This document shows, one piece after another, positions 1 through 6,826 of a DNA stretch of 8,733 bases. Under the pieces are notes generated by a model. It did not search any database. It had not been told where the DNA came from and saw nothing but the letters and a program-made list of their open reading frames with translations. The translations under genes were made by a program, and so were the position numbers. The stretch is taken from positions 1 through 8,733 of the forward strand of contig CAWVUS010000232.1 in NCBI GenBank assembly GCA_963933195.1, in the 5' to 3' direction. How positions within the stretch are numbered: position 1 is the first letter of the stretch; each line of letters opens with the position of its first letter. Source of the DNA: UBA8437 sp963933195. GTDB taxonomy: Bacteria; Planctomycetota; Planctomycetia; Planctomycetales; Planctomycetaceae.

Positions 1-730
1 GCCAGAATCCGTCCTCGTCGGCCAGGATCTCGCGCAACGGTCTTCCGCTGTAGCAACTCAGGAACAGCAACAGGTCCCGGTTGGAGAGTCCCGTGTCCAT
101 GGCCGAGAAGTACAAGCCGGCGATGTCCTTGAGTTGCCAGCGGCGTGGGATGGCTCGACGCACCTGCGCCCGATGCAGATCGATCAGCGTCAGGTCGGGG
201 GTGGTCGGCTCGTTGGCCGGCGGATCCAGCAGCAGGAAGTGGCAGAGGTAGAAGTCGCGATGGTTCAACCCTGATTCGTGAAGTCGTTTTGCGAGTTGAG
301 CGACGGCACGGATCAACCGACGTCTGAACGACGGGCTGACCGACGTGGTTTCGAAGAGTTCTTCGAGGCTGATGGCAGGAGCCACTTCCTCGGTGACCAG
401 GAAGGACGATCGGGATGACCACAATCCATCGGTTTCACCAAAGGCGGCAATCCGTGGAACAGGGATACCGTGTGAGTCGGCGGCTCGGATGGCTTCCCAT
501 TCGGGTCTCGCTCCGACCTGGGGCCGTCTCAGTTTCAGCAAATCCTCGATGATCGGCCACCAGCCGGTCGGCCCGTGGGTCTTGATATAGAATCCCCGGC
601 CGCCCCGTTCGAAACGGCGCGTGCTGCGGTTACCAAACCTCCGGGCCTCGACGCCGTCGATGGACAGGAAGCCGTCGATCGTTTGTTCGCCGTCGAACAA
701 TTCGGCGACGTCGTCATGGACATCGATCAC
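1..730 (-). CDS. waaP: Lipopolysaccharide core heptose(I) kinase, WaaP/RfaP-like (3' end outside window)
   Basis: Reading the minus strand from the GTG at 730 gives 243 codons with no stop up to the left edge, so the C-terminus is missing. The E. coli enzyme has about 265 residues, so perhaps 20-30 are lost. The family is a cytoplasmic, protein-kinase-like enzyme that phosphorylates the first heptose of the lipopolysaccharide inner core using ATP. Visible motifs match WaaP closely: a lysine in FYIKTHG (residue 50) as likely ATP contact, RPEWEAI near 75-81, LNHRDFYLCHFLL at 155-167 with catalytic Asp159, IDLHRAQ at 183-189 as likely metal-binding segment, then PRRWQLKDIAGLYFSAMD at 195-212. 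The GTG start is supported by a GGAGG five bases upstream and by a four-base overlap with the stop of the glycosyltransferase gene, which implies translational coupling. Recognition as WaaP rather than a general InaA-type kinase rests on the HRDxYxCHF and DLHRAQ motifs. The actual acceptor sugar is inferred. Confidence 0.9.
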   Translation of the reverse strand, partial: MIDVHDDVAELFDGEQTIDGFLSIDGVEARRFGNRSTRRFERGGRGFYIKTHGPTGWWPIIEDLLKLRRPQVGARPEWEAIRAADSHGIPVPRIAAFGETDGLWSSRSSFLVTEEVAPAISLEELFETTSVSPSFRRRLIRAVAQLAKRLHESGLNHRDFYLCHFLLLDPPANEPTTPDLTLIDLHRAQVRRAIPRRWQLKDIAGLYFSAMDTGLSNRDLLLFLSCYSGRPLREILADEDGFW

Positions 731-1950
731 GATGCCCTCCGTTGCCGCTCGGACGACGTGGTGTGGCGATTGCTGGTGGCCCGGGAGACGATCACATCGA
801 CGGCCCGGTCGACCATGGAATAGAGATCGGCGGTGTCACGGTACTTTCGGGCCTGGGCCCGCCAGGACTCAAGACGGTCCGCGTCGAGTGCCTCGGAGAG
901 TTGTGCGTCGAGGGTGTCCTGGACGAACGGGTAGGGGCAGACCTGGCCGGCACCGGCCCGTTCGATATGAAACGCGTAACCGCAGTTGGCCGTGACAAGC
1001 ACCGGCAGGCCGCAGACCAGCGACTCGACAAGGATGTGGCCGGCGGTCTCGGTTCGGGCCGGGTGCAACAGCAGGTCGGCGGCGTGATAGAACAACGCCA
1101 CGTCGTCGCGGCCACCGGTGAAGTGGACCTGTCGCTCGATGCCCAGCTTGCGAGCCAGTTTTCGATAGGAGTCCGGTTTGCCGTTGCCAACGATGATCAA
1201 CTCCGTGCCGCGTCTCAGTTCCTCGGGAAGATGAGCCACCGCGGTGATCGATCGATCAACTCCCTTGGTCGAGAAACTGGACCCGACGCCCAGCACGATC
1301 GTCGCTTCGGGATCCAGTTTCAGTTCGGTGGTGATGGCCTGCCGAGCATTGTCGGTGTGAGGTCCGGGTGCGAAGCGGGTGCGATCGATGCCCGCCGGCA
1401 GCAGGTGCATTCGCGCCCGTGGCGGTGCGTAGTGTTGGGTGACTCGTTGTTGTTCGCCCTCGGTCAGCAGCAGCAACTCGGCATCGCTGGTGGGTCCGAA
1501 GACCGAACCCTCGATGTCCAGGTACGTGCGGTACCTGGGAAAATAGCGGAGCCACGATGGCTTGTCGTCTCCGAACCGAGCGGCCAGGCAGGGGTCGCCG
1601 CACCAGCAGACGTCCAGGTTGGGCATGCGGGTGAATCCGACAACGCAGTCGAATTCGTCCTGTGTCACGAATTGGCCAACCGCCTGCCCGAACCCGGCAC
1701 AGCGGGCGTGATTGGTGCGGCCGCCAAAGCCAATCGTGTGGACGGTGAGTGATTCCGGCGGAGGTCCGTCCCAGTCGCCGGTCACCACGTGCACGTCGTG
1801 TCCGCGGCTGGCACAGGCGTTGGCAATCCGAAGCATGTCCCGCTGCAGTCCACCGAACTCGAAGTACCGCTGTATGGCAAACAGCAGTCGGTACGAGTCC
1901 GATTTCGCACGCGGGGCACCCGGTTCGGGGTGATGCGACATCGGTAGCAC
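727..1950 (-). CDS. waaG: Lipopolysaccharide core glycosyltransferase, WaaG/RfaG-like (GT4)
   Basis: A 407-residue GT-B fold glycosyltransferase of family GT4. In enterobacteria WaaG transfers glucose from UDP-glucose to the second heptose of the lipopolysaccharide core at the inner face of the cytoplasmic membrane. Similarity to WaaG runs along the whole protein: YFEFGGLQRDMLRIA (29-43), GRTNHARCAGF (77-87), CVVGFTRMPNLDV (102-114), FPRYRTYLDIE (137-147), LLPAGIDRTRF (183-193), STKGVDRSI (227-235), VHFTGGRDDV (275-284), and ETAGHILVE (301-309), which is the EX7E motif with Glu301 and Glu309. An N-terminal tail of about 20 residues and a polar C-terminal tail after about residue 388 extend beyond the E. 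coli protein. The start is uncertain: GTG at 1950 with AGAAG three bases upstream, or ATG at 1941; neither has a strong ribosome site. The gene overlaps waaP by four bases. The sugar donor and acceptor in this organism are inferred. Confidence 0.93.
   Translation of the reverse strand: MLPMSHHPEPGAPRAKSDSYRLLFAIQRYFEFGGLQRDMLRIANACASRGHDVHVVTGDWDGPPPESLTVHTIGFGGRTNHARCAGFGQAVGQFVTQDEFDCVVGFTRMPNLDVCWCGDPCLAARFGDDKPSWLRYFPRYRTYLDIEGSVFGPTSDAELLLLTEGEQQRVTQHYAPPRARMHLLPAGIDRTRFAPGPHTDNARQAITTELKLDPEATIVLGVGSSFSTKGVDRSITAVAHLPEELRRGTELIIVGNGKPDSYRKLARKLGIERQVHFTGGRDDVALFYHAADLLLHPARTETAGHILVESLVCGLPVLVTANCGYAFHIERAGAGQVCPYPFVQDTLDAQLSEALDADRLESWRAQARKYRDTADLYSMVDRAVDVIVSRATSNRHTTSSERQRRAS
736..740 (-). 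promoter_or_regulatory. Ribosome binding site of waaP
   Basis: The minus strand reads GGAGG, then five bases, then GTG at 730-728. The site lies inside the last codons of waaG. It decides the GTG start of waaP, and with the GTGA start/stop overlap it suggests that ribosomes finishing waaG begin waaP directly. Confidence 0.75.
1518..1538. repeat. Perfect 8-bp inverted repeat with 5-base loop inside waaG
   Basis: CCAGGTAC at 1518-1525 and GTACCTGG at 1531-1538 are exact reverse complements separated by GTGCG. The hairpin lies in waaG and encodes part of the FPRYRTYLD segment, whose RYRxY core is also present in E. coli WaaG, so protein constraint explains much of it. No U-tract follows it on the minus strand, so it is not a normal intrinsic terminator. 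A role in mRNA folding is possible but not shown. Confidence 0.6.
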
Positions 1951-2075
1951 AATCTTCTGGTGTTGGACCTCGTGTCCTGCGACGTCGATGGAGCGGTCGG
2001 TTCCACCTCATCGGCGCGGAGTGTCCCACAGCCGGTCGGAACTGGCAACACCAGACAGCTGCGGTTCCCGGCGCG
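1951..2075 (-). other. Spacer between msrB and waaG
   Basis: These 125 bases form the longest non-coding stretch in the window and the most likely place for a promoter serving waaG-waaP or a weak transcription break after msrB. On reading the minus strand I see no convincing -35/-10 pair, no GC-rich hairpin with a U-tract, and no credible small gene. A short CTGG-5-CCAG stem near 2042-2054 is too weak to call. The base composition is GC-rich like the rest of the window. Confidence 0.4.
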
Positions 2076-2492
2076 TTATGCGTCGGGGCCCAGCAACGGA
2101 GGCAACGCGTCACCCTCGGGGATGAAACGCATCGAAAGCGAGTTGACGCAGTGACGGGTGTTCTTGGAAGTGTGGCCTTCGCCAAGAAAGACGTGACCCA
2201 GGTGGCCATCGCAACGTCCACAGAGGATCTCGGTTCGGCGACCATCCACATCGGGTTTGCGAACCACCGCGCCGGCGATCTCGTCGTCAAAACTCGGCCA
2301 TCCACATCGGCTGTCGAACTTGTCCGCGGAACGGTAAAGCGGTGCCTGGCACTGGCGACACAGGAATGTGCCGGTGTCTTTCAGGTCGTCGTATTCACCG
2401 GTGAACGGTTGCTCGGTGCCCTTGCGCAGGATGATGAACTCTTCATCCGGGGTCAGTTCGTTCAGAGGTGGCGGTGTCGGAGTGGAGTCCAT
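2076..2492 (-). CDS. msrB: Peptide-methionine (R)-S-oxide reductase MsrB
   Basis: A 138-residue, single-domain MsrB that reduces the R form of methionine sulfoxide in proteins back to methionine, usually with thioredoxin as electron donor. Key features in order: LTPDEEFIILRKGTEQPF (13-30), FLCRQC (43-48) and LCGRC (90-94) giving the four zinc cysteines 45, 48, 91 and 94, SRCGWPSFDD (61-70) with Cys63 as candidate resolving cysteine, GHLGHVF (96-102), and TRHCVNSLSMRF (112-123) with catalytic Cys115. The frame stays open upstream to 2624, but that would overlap the hydrolase coding sequence by about 100 bases and add residues outside the family domain, so the ATG at 2492 was chosen. No signal peptide is visible, so a cytoplasmic location is likely. 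It starts 31 bases after the hydrolase stop, with only a poorly placed AGGAA upstream, which suggests co-transcription and perhaps weak or coupled translation. Confidence 0.96.
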   Translation of the reverse strand: MDSTPTPPPLNELTPDEEFIILRKGTEQPFTGEYDDLKDTGTFLCRQCQAPLYRSADKFDSRCGWPSFDDEIAGAVVRKPDVDGRRTEILCGRCDGHLGHVFLGEGHTSKNTRHCVNSLSMRFIPEGDALPPLLGPDA

Positions 2493-2523
2493 GATTGTGG
2501 TCTTGAGGTTCCTGGGGGAGGTG

Positions 2524-4926
2524 TCAGGGTTGAGGCCAATTGAGATGGCGGTGGAGGAACCGGAAGGTTCCCTGTGCATTGATCGTGTGCGGTCCGTCAA
2601 AAAACTCGATCTCGGTTTTTTCACCGATTCCCAGTTTATCGTAATGGCGACGAAACCTCGCGTATTCGCTCGCCACCCACTCGGGCGGGGCTCCCCCGTC
2701 CAGGCGGCCCTGCTCGACCATGAATGGTCGTGGGGTCATCAGCATCGCGAGTTCGGCGTAGCTGGCGACATGCCCCATGTTCCACTCGGGGATCTCGTAC
2801 TCGGTGGTGAAGATGTAGTTGTAACGGGTGCTATTGCCCGCGATGGTCCGGATCCAGTCGGTGAAGTCGCCCGAGCAGATCGCCAACGAGTAGCGGGTGA
2901 CAAATGGAGGAACCCGCATTGCCGTCTTGCCGCCGTAGGACAGTCCGTAAAAGGCGATCCGGTTGGGGTCGACCTGTGGCAGGCTCGCCAGCCAATCGAG
3001 CGTCTGTTCGTGTTGTGGGATGATGTAGCTGTAGAGGGTACGACCCAGTGGATTGGACATCCGCTGGAGGACTCGAAACTTGTCACGGCCGTAATAGGGG
3101 TTCTGCGGCGAGTAAACGACGAATCCTCGCAGACAGAGTTCTTCGGCGAAGGCCTTGTAGTACCTGAAGGCCCGCGGTTCTCGTGATACGGTGTCCATCG
3201 CGGTTCCCTCGAGACCGTGTTGACAGACCACCACCGGGCGACGTTCACCGGGTTTCTGGTCGCGAGGCAACAGCAAAATTCCCGAGGCGATCACGTCGGG
3301 GAAGACGTCCAGGACCACCTCGTAGCCACGGTATCGGGGGTGATCCAGTACCTGGCGTGACCTGGGATTGGCTGGCAACCGTTGACCGGGCAATCTCCCG
3401 ATCAACTCGTCGTAGACCTGGTCGCGTTGACGCCGGCCGGTTGCTTGCCAGTCCTTTGCGGTCGTCGCCTGGCTGGCCCATCGACTGTCTCGGACCGGGG
3501 GACTGCTGCGCATCAGCCCCTGGACATGATTCTGCAACTGGTCGAACTGTCGCTTTTGGCGAGTCCGTTGTTGTTCAGCGGTCATTTGCCGGGATGGCGA
3601 GCCGATTGTCCAACCGGGTGGCGGCCTGTCGAGTGAGGACGATATTCCCAACCCGTCGACGAACGACTTGATCGCTGCTGTCGATCCGGCGGTTTCACCG
3701 GCAAACGGTTTTCCCGCTACGAGGTGAAGCTGTTTTTCGGCTGCCTGGGCCGTGAACAGTTCCCGGGCCCGTTGGAATTCCACTCGAACCGATTCACTTT
3801 GCTGGTGCTCGATTCGTCCCGGGGCGGCCGACTTTCGACGGCCGGAGCGGACCGGGGGTGGGCCGTCGACAAGTGGGACCTGGCACGGTTGGATCACCAG
3901 ACGTCGTGGAGCGATAAGTCCGGCCAGTTCGGCGTCTCCGAGTGAGTTGAGGATGCCGAACACGTTGCGATAGATCGGTTCCCGCCACAGTTGTTCGCGC
4001 TGGTCGAAGTATCCACACACCAGCGTCGACTTGATCCGAGGATCCAGTGCGGCGGTGTGCATCGCCAGCAGTCCGCCCTCACCGACTCCCACGAGTCCGA
4101 CGGGTAGTGTCCGGAGTTGGCCACTGTCGAATCGGTCCAGCAGGTCGATTGCAGCCAGCACCTTTTGCACCTCGTACCCGATCACGTGGCGGCCCATCTC
4201 GAATGCCTGCCGGTAAATGAATTCGCGGTGTGGCAGGTTCGTGTAGGACACGGCGGGGTGACCGGAGAATTCGTCGTCGCGGTTGATCAGCAGCGGGACA
4301 ATCACCAGGCAACCTTGGGCTGCCAGTTGACGTGGCAATTGTGCCGTGACCGGGACTCCCGGTTCGATGCCGCAAAACTGCTCGGGTGTCCAAGCGGCAT
4401 CGGGGATCGCCACGACACAGGCCCGGGGGTGTCGGGGGATGAGCAGCAATCCCTCCGCGGTCACTCCAGTGATGACCTTCCAACGAACATCAACAACCGA
4501 ACAGCTGGCGGTGTGAGCTCGAGGGCGTTGACGGTCGGACAATTCGAAACTGTGACGGTGATTCGGCGCGGCAGTCAGCCGTGGATCCACCACGCCGATG
4601 GCTTGGCCGAGACGTCGGCGGATGGTCCGCCATTTTTTTTGAGCTGACTCGGGCGATTCGTCACCGGACGGGAAGTTGCGGTTCCAGTCATTGCGTCGTC
4701 GCTTGGGTGCGGATGACAATTCTCGCAAGCAGAACCGTCGAATGCCCTCGACCATCATCTCGACCAGTGGTCGCCGTGTGGACAGCGGCCTGGTGTTCGG
4801 CAAGCTGCCGGGTTGGTTGGCCAGTGCCGGACGGGCCAATGGAAGGACCACGACAAGCCACAAGCCACAAAGGGCCATGATGTTGTGTCGCACGATGGGA
4901 CTCACTGGATTGTCGCCGGTTCGCAC
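2524..4926 (-). CDS. Exported tandem alpha/beta hydrolase (acetyl xylan esterase / dienelactone hydrolase-like)
   Basis: An 800-residue protein with a likely signal peptide: a hydrophobic stretch at about 17-31 followed by ARPALA, with probable cleavage after residue 36. Two hydrolase-like domains follow. The first, about 140-430, has a nucleophile elbow reading GVGEGG (280-285), with Gly282 where serine or cysteine is expected, and no histidine at the matching late position. A Gln/Arg-rich linker covers about 440-505. The second, about 505-798, has an oxyanion-type CQHGLEG (568-574), GLSYGG (661-666) with Ser663, GRLDGG (740-745) with Asp743, and DGPHTIN (777-783) with His780, so its triad looks complete. 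The second domain resembles acetyl xylan esterases and dienelactone hydrolases; the substrate cannot be read from sequence. Envelope or periplasmic action on acylated glycans is inferred. The GTG start has GAGGAG eight bases upstream; a later ATG at 4878 lacks such a site. It begins 27 bases after the DUF4190 stop. Confidence 0.85.
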   Translation of the reverse strand: MRTGDNPVSPIVRHNIMALCGLWLVVVLPLARPALANQPGSLPNTRPLSTRRPLVEMMVEGIRRFCLRELSSAPKRRRNDWNRNFPSGDESPESAQKKWRTIRRRLGQAIGVVDPRLTAAPNHRHSFELSDRQRPRAHTASCSVVDVRWKVITGVTAEGLLLIPRHPRACVVAIPDAAWTPEQFCGIEPGVPVTAQLPRQLAAQGCLVIVPLLINRDDEFSGHPAVSYTNLPHREFIYRQAFEMGRHVIGYEVQKVLAAIDLLDRFDSGQLRTLPVGLVGVGEGGLLAMHTAALDPRIKSTLVCGYFDQREQLWREPIYRNVFGILNSLGDAELAGLIAPRRLVIQPCQVPLVDGPPPVRSGRRKSAAPGRIEHQQSESVRVEFQRARELFTAQAAEKQLHLVAGKPFAGETAGSTAAIKSFVDGLGISSSLDRPPPGWTIGSPSRQMTAEQQRTRQKRQFDQLQNHVQGLMRSSPPVRDSRWASQATTAKDWQATGRRQRDQVYDELIGRLPGQRLPANPRSRQVLDHPRYRGYEVVLDVFPDVIASGILLLPRDQKPGERRPVVVCQHGLEGTAMDTVSREPRAFRYYKAFAEELCLRGFVVYSPQNPYYGRDKFRVLQRMSNPLGRTLYSYIIPQHEQTLDWLASLPQVDPNRIAFYGLSYGGKTAMRVPPFVTRYSLAICSGDFTDWIRTIAGNSTRYNYIFTTEYEIPEWNMGHVASYAELAMLMTPRPFMVEQGRLDGGAPPEWVASEYARFRRHYDKLGIGEKTEIEFFDGPHTINAQGTFRFLHRHLNWPQP
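4633..4640 (-). other. A8 homopolymer in the hydrolase gene
   Basis: On the coding strand eight consecutive A bases encode the end of Gln96 plus Lys97 and Lys98. It is the longest homopolymer noticed in this GC-rich window. The signal peptide upstream and both hydrolase domains downstream are in one frame, so the run does not break the gene as given. Such runs can cause polymerase slippage. Confidence 0.6.
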
Positions 4927-4934
4927 TCCCCAGG

Positions 4935-4940
4935 CTCCTC
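4935..4940 (-). promoter_or_regulatory. Ribosome binding site of the tandem hydrolase gene
   Basis: GAGGAG on the minus strand lies eight bases before the GTG at 4926, in the short gap after the DUF4190 stop. It favours this GTG over the GTGs at 4905 and 4893 and the ATG at 4878, none of which has a comparable site. Confidence 0.65.
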
Positions 4941-4953
4941 GTCGGCAAGATGA

Positions 4954-5301
4954 TCAATTGGCGAGTTGGGCGATGATCACAAAGACCAACGCGCCTCCCC
5001 AGATCAGCGTGAAAAGTCCTCCCATGATGATCCCAATCCACGCGTGACACGTTCCCTTCACGGCGGGGTTCTGGTTCCGCTTCTTCAGTCCCATGATGCC
5101 CAGTACGAACGCGGGAATAGCCAGCACCAGTCCGAAACACGGGATGAGCGAGAAGATGCCCAGGTAGTAGGCTATCAGTGCGGGTTCGTTCTTGTACGGG
5201 ATGATTCCGCCCGTCGCATCACCTTGCTCGACCGGGTGTCCAGGCGGTTGCTGGACCTGTGGATCCTGTTGCTGATTCGGCTCTTGAAAGTCCTGTGACA
5301 T
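4954..5301 (-). CDS. DUF4190-type small membrane protein
   Basis: A 115-residue protein of the DUF4190 kind, common in planctomycetes and many Gram-positive bacteria and of unknown molecular function. The first 35 or so residues are polar and rich in Gln and Pro (QEPNQQQ, QVQQPPGHP). Two hydrophobic segments follow, about residues 44-68 (AYYLGIFSLIPCFGLVLAIPAF) and 84-112 (HAWIGIIMGGLFTLIWGGAL), joined by a basic loop with GIMGLKKRNQNP and KGTCHAW, the pattern typical of this family. This predicts an inner-membrane hairpin. The frame extends up to a GTG at 5343 that overlaps the DUF1501 stop by four bases, but the ATG at 5301 has AGGA nine bases upstream and gives the usual polar N-terminus, so it is preferred. 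The position between two exported proteins fits an envelope role, which is inference only. Confidence 0.85.
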   Translation of the reverse strand: MSQDFQEPNQQQDPQVQQPPGHPVEQGDATGGIIPYKNEPALIAYYLGIFSLIPCFGLVLAIPAFVLGIMGLKKRNQNPAVKGTCHAWIGIIMGGLFTLIWGGALVFVIIAQLAN

Positions 5302-5310
5302 GTTTGAAAA

Positions 5311-5314
5311 TCCT
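5311..5314 (-). promoter_or_regulatory. Ribosome binding site of the DUF4190 gene
   Basis: AGGA on the minus strand lies nine bases before the ATG at 5301. The alternative GTG at 5343 has no purine-rich site at suitable distance. This is the main reason for choosing the shorter protein. Confidence 0.5.
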
Positions 5315-5339
5315 GTTGTGGAAGGACGGATGTTTGTGA

Positions 5340-6812
5340 TCACGCGATGATGTCGTGGATCGGTTCCCCGTAGTCGATCTCCAGTCGCTTACGTCCGGGA
5401 ATCTCGAGGCGACGGGCATCGATTCCCAACAATTTGAACAACGTGGCATGGACGTCGGTGACGTAGTGTCGGTTCTCGACCGCATGGAATCCCAGTTCGT
5501 CCGTGGCCCCGTGCACTATTCCACCCTTGATGCCGCCGCCGGCCATCCAGACCGAGAAACCGTAGTTGTGGTGATCGCGGCCGTTTTTGCCCTGGACTCC
5601 CGGTGTGCGTCCGAATTCGCTGGTCCAGACCACGACGGTTTCCTCGAGCAGTCCGCGTTGCTTGAGATCTCGTAGCAATCCGGCGATGGGCTTGTCGGCC
5701 TGTCCGCACATGTTGGTGTGATTGCTGATGAGATTGGAGTGTGCGTCCCATGCGCCAGCGGCGCCACCGCCGTGGAAGACCTGGACAAATCTCACGCCCT
5801 CTTCGACCAGTCTCCGGGTTGTCAGTAGTTTTTGGCCGAAGCTCCGGGTCGTGGGATTGTCGAGTCCGTACAGGGCATGCGTCTGGCGAGTTTCGTCGTC
5901 GAGTCTCATCACCTCGGGGATGGCCGTCTGCATCCGGAAGGCCAGGTCGTAGGACTTGATCCTGGCCCGCAGCTTGTCGTCAGACGCGTACTCGCGAGCC
6001 GCCTGGGCCTGCAGGCGGCTCAGCAAGTCTCGCTTGATCCCCTGCACTGGTCGGCTGATCGTTTCAGCGCTGTTGGCATACGGCAGAGGATTCTTCGGGT
6101 CGACGGTCAACCAGATTCCCTCGTGCTCGGGTCCGAGGTACTGGGCATCGGTCCCTCCCGCACATTGCGACTCCATCCCGCGGTCGCCGATCGAGAGGAA
6201 CTGGGGGAGATTGTCGCTGAGCGAGCCGAGTCCGTAGTGGATCCATGCTCCGACGGTCGGAAAGCAACCGTCGAGCAGGTGACGTCCCGAGAGGAATTCC
6301 AACTGGGCTCCGTGGTTGTTGTCGGTTGTCCACATCGAACGGATGACGGCCATCTCGTCGACCAGTTCACGAGTGTGTGGCCACCAGTCACTGACCTCGA
6401 TCCCGCTCTCACCACTGGCCCGATATCCCTTCTGCAACGGAAGCACCCGGGCCTGGTCGGTCTTGATGACGTTGTTGAGCACCTGCTCACGAACATTCCG
6501 GTAATAGGGCGACTGGACCACGTCGTCGTGGAATGGTGTTTCAGCGAGCGTTTTGCCGGCGTAGCGGTCCAGTGCCGGCTTGGGATCGAATCCCTCGTGG
6601 TGACTGGCCCCGCCCCGCATCATCAGCCAGATCACCGACTTGGCACGAGGTGGGAAGTGAGGCCGACCGGCCGGATCGGGTCCATGTCGGTCCGCGGGAG
6701 CCTCGGCCTTCAGGTCCTGGCTGATCATGGCATCGAGTGCCACGCCGGCCAGGCTCATGCCACTCCAGCCCAGCAGTTCGCGTCGGGTTGATCGGTTCGG
6801 GAAGGCTGACAT
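5340..6812 (-). CDS. DUF1501 family protein with Tat signal
   Basis: A DUF1501 protein of 490 residues from the ATG at 6812. DUF1501 proteins are sulfatase/alkaline-phosphatase-like proteins of unknown substrate, greatly expanded in planctomycetes and usually paired with a DUF1553 gene. A twin-arginine motif, STRRELLGWS (residues 8-17), precedes a weakly hydrophobic stretch, so folded export by the Tat pathway is likely. Family signatures are IWLMMRGGASHHEGFDPKP (61-79), RSMWTTDNNHG (158-168), VFHGGG followed by WDAHSN (345-360), VVWTSEFGRTP (394-404), GRDHHNYGFSVWMAGGGIKGG (411-431) and YVTDVHATLFKLLGID (450-465). The conserved Glu, Asp and His residues in these blocks are candidate metal ligands. 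An earlier TTG at 6830 would overlap the DUF1553 stop (6827) by three bases; the ATG at 6812 gives the more usual Tat leader but leaves a 14-base gap. Either choice indicates co-translation with DUF1553. Confidence 0.94.
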   Translation of the reverse strand: MSAFPNRSTRRELLGWSGMSLAGVALDAMISQDLKAEAPADRHGPDPAGRPHFPPRAKSVIWLMMRGGASHHEGFDPKPALDRYAGKTLAETPFHDDVVQSPYYRNVREQVLNNVIKTDQARVLPLQKGYRASGESGIEVSDWWPHTRELVDEMAVIRSMWTTDNNHGAQLEFLSGRHLLDGCFPTVGAWIHYGLGSLSDNLPQFLSIGDRGMESQCAGGTDAQYLGPEHEGIWLTVDPKNPLPYANSAETISRPVQGIKRDLLSRLQAQAAREYASDDKLRARIKSYDLAFRMQTAIPEVMRLDDETRQTHALYGLDNPTTRSFGQKLLTTRRLVEEGVRFVQVFHGGGAAGAWDAHSNLISNHTNMCGQADKPIAGLLRDLKQRGLLEETVVVWTSEFGRTPGVQGKNGRDHHNYGFSVWMAGGGIKGGIVHGATDELGFHAVENRHYVTDVHATLFKLLGIDARRLEIPGRKRLEIDYGEPIHDIIA

Positions 6813-6826
6813 CGGTGAAAGCACTC

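Noticed and set aside
575..823. A plus-strand 82-residue frame near the waaG-waaP junction
   Set aside because: It is antisense to waaP and the end of waaG, where both genes have clear family motifs.
1246..1259. A GATCGATCGATC short repeat
   Set aside because: It is only three units inside waaG, explained by the encoded residues and not part of a larger array.
742..1752. A 336-residue open frame on the plus strand
   Set aside because: It lies wholly antisense to waaG, which matches its family from end to end. Its protein shows no recognisable motif and comes from GC-rich codon bias.
1256..2305. A 349-residue minus-strand frame overlapping waaG and msrB
   Set aside because: It is in a different frame from both real genes, is very Arg/Pro/Thr-rich and has no family motif.
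1749..2543. A 264-residue open frame on the plus strand
   Set aside because: It runs antisense across the end of the hydrolase gene, msrB, the spacer and the start of waaG, and its product resembles nothing known.
2599..2621. An AAAAAAC / GTTTTTT inverted repeat that could look like a terminator
   Set aside because: It is coding sequence for the conserved segment just before His780 of the hydrolase; its stem is almost all A-T and it lies before the stop codon.
2493..2624. A longer msrB start that adds 44 residues
   Set aside because: The extra part overlaps the catalytic-histidine end of the hydrolase gene out of frame, and lies outside the MsrB domain.
5832..6791. A 319-residue open frame on the plus strand
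   Set aside because: It is the antisense shadow of the well-recognised DUF1501 gene and shows no domain.
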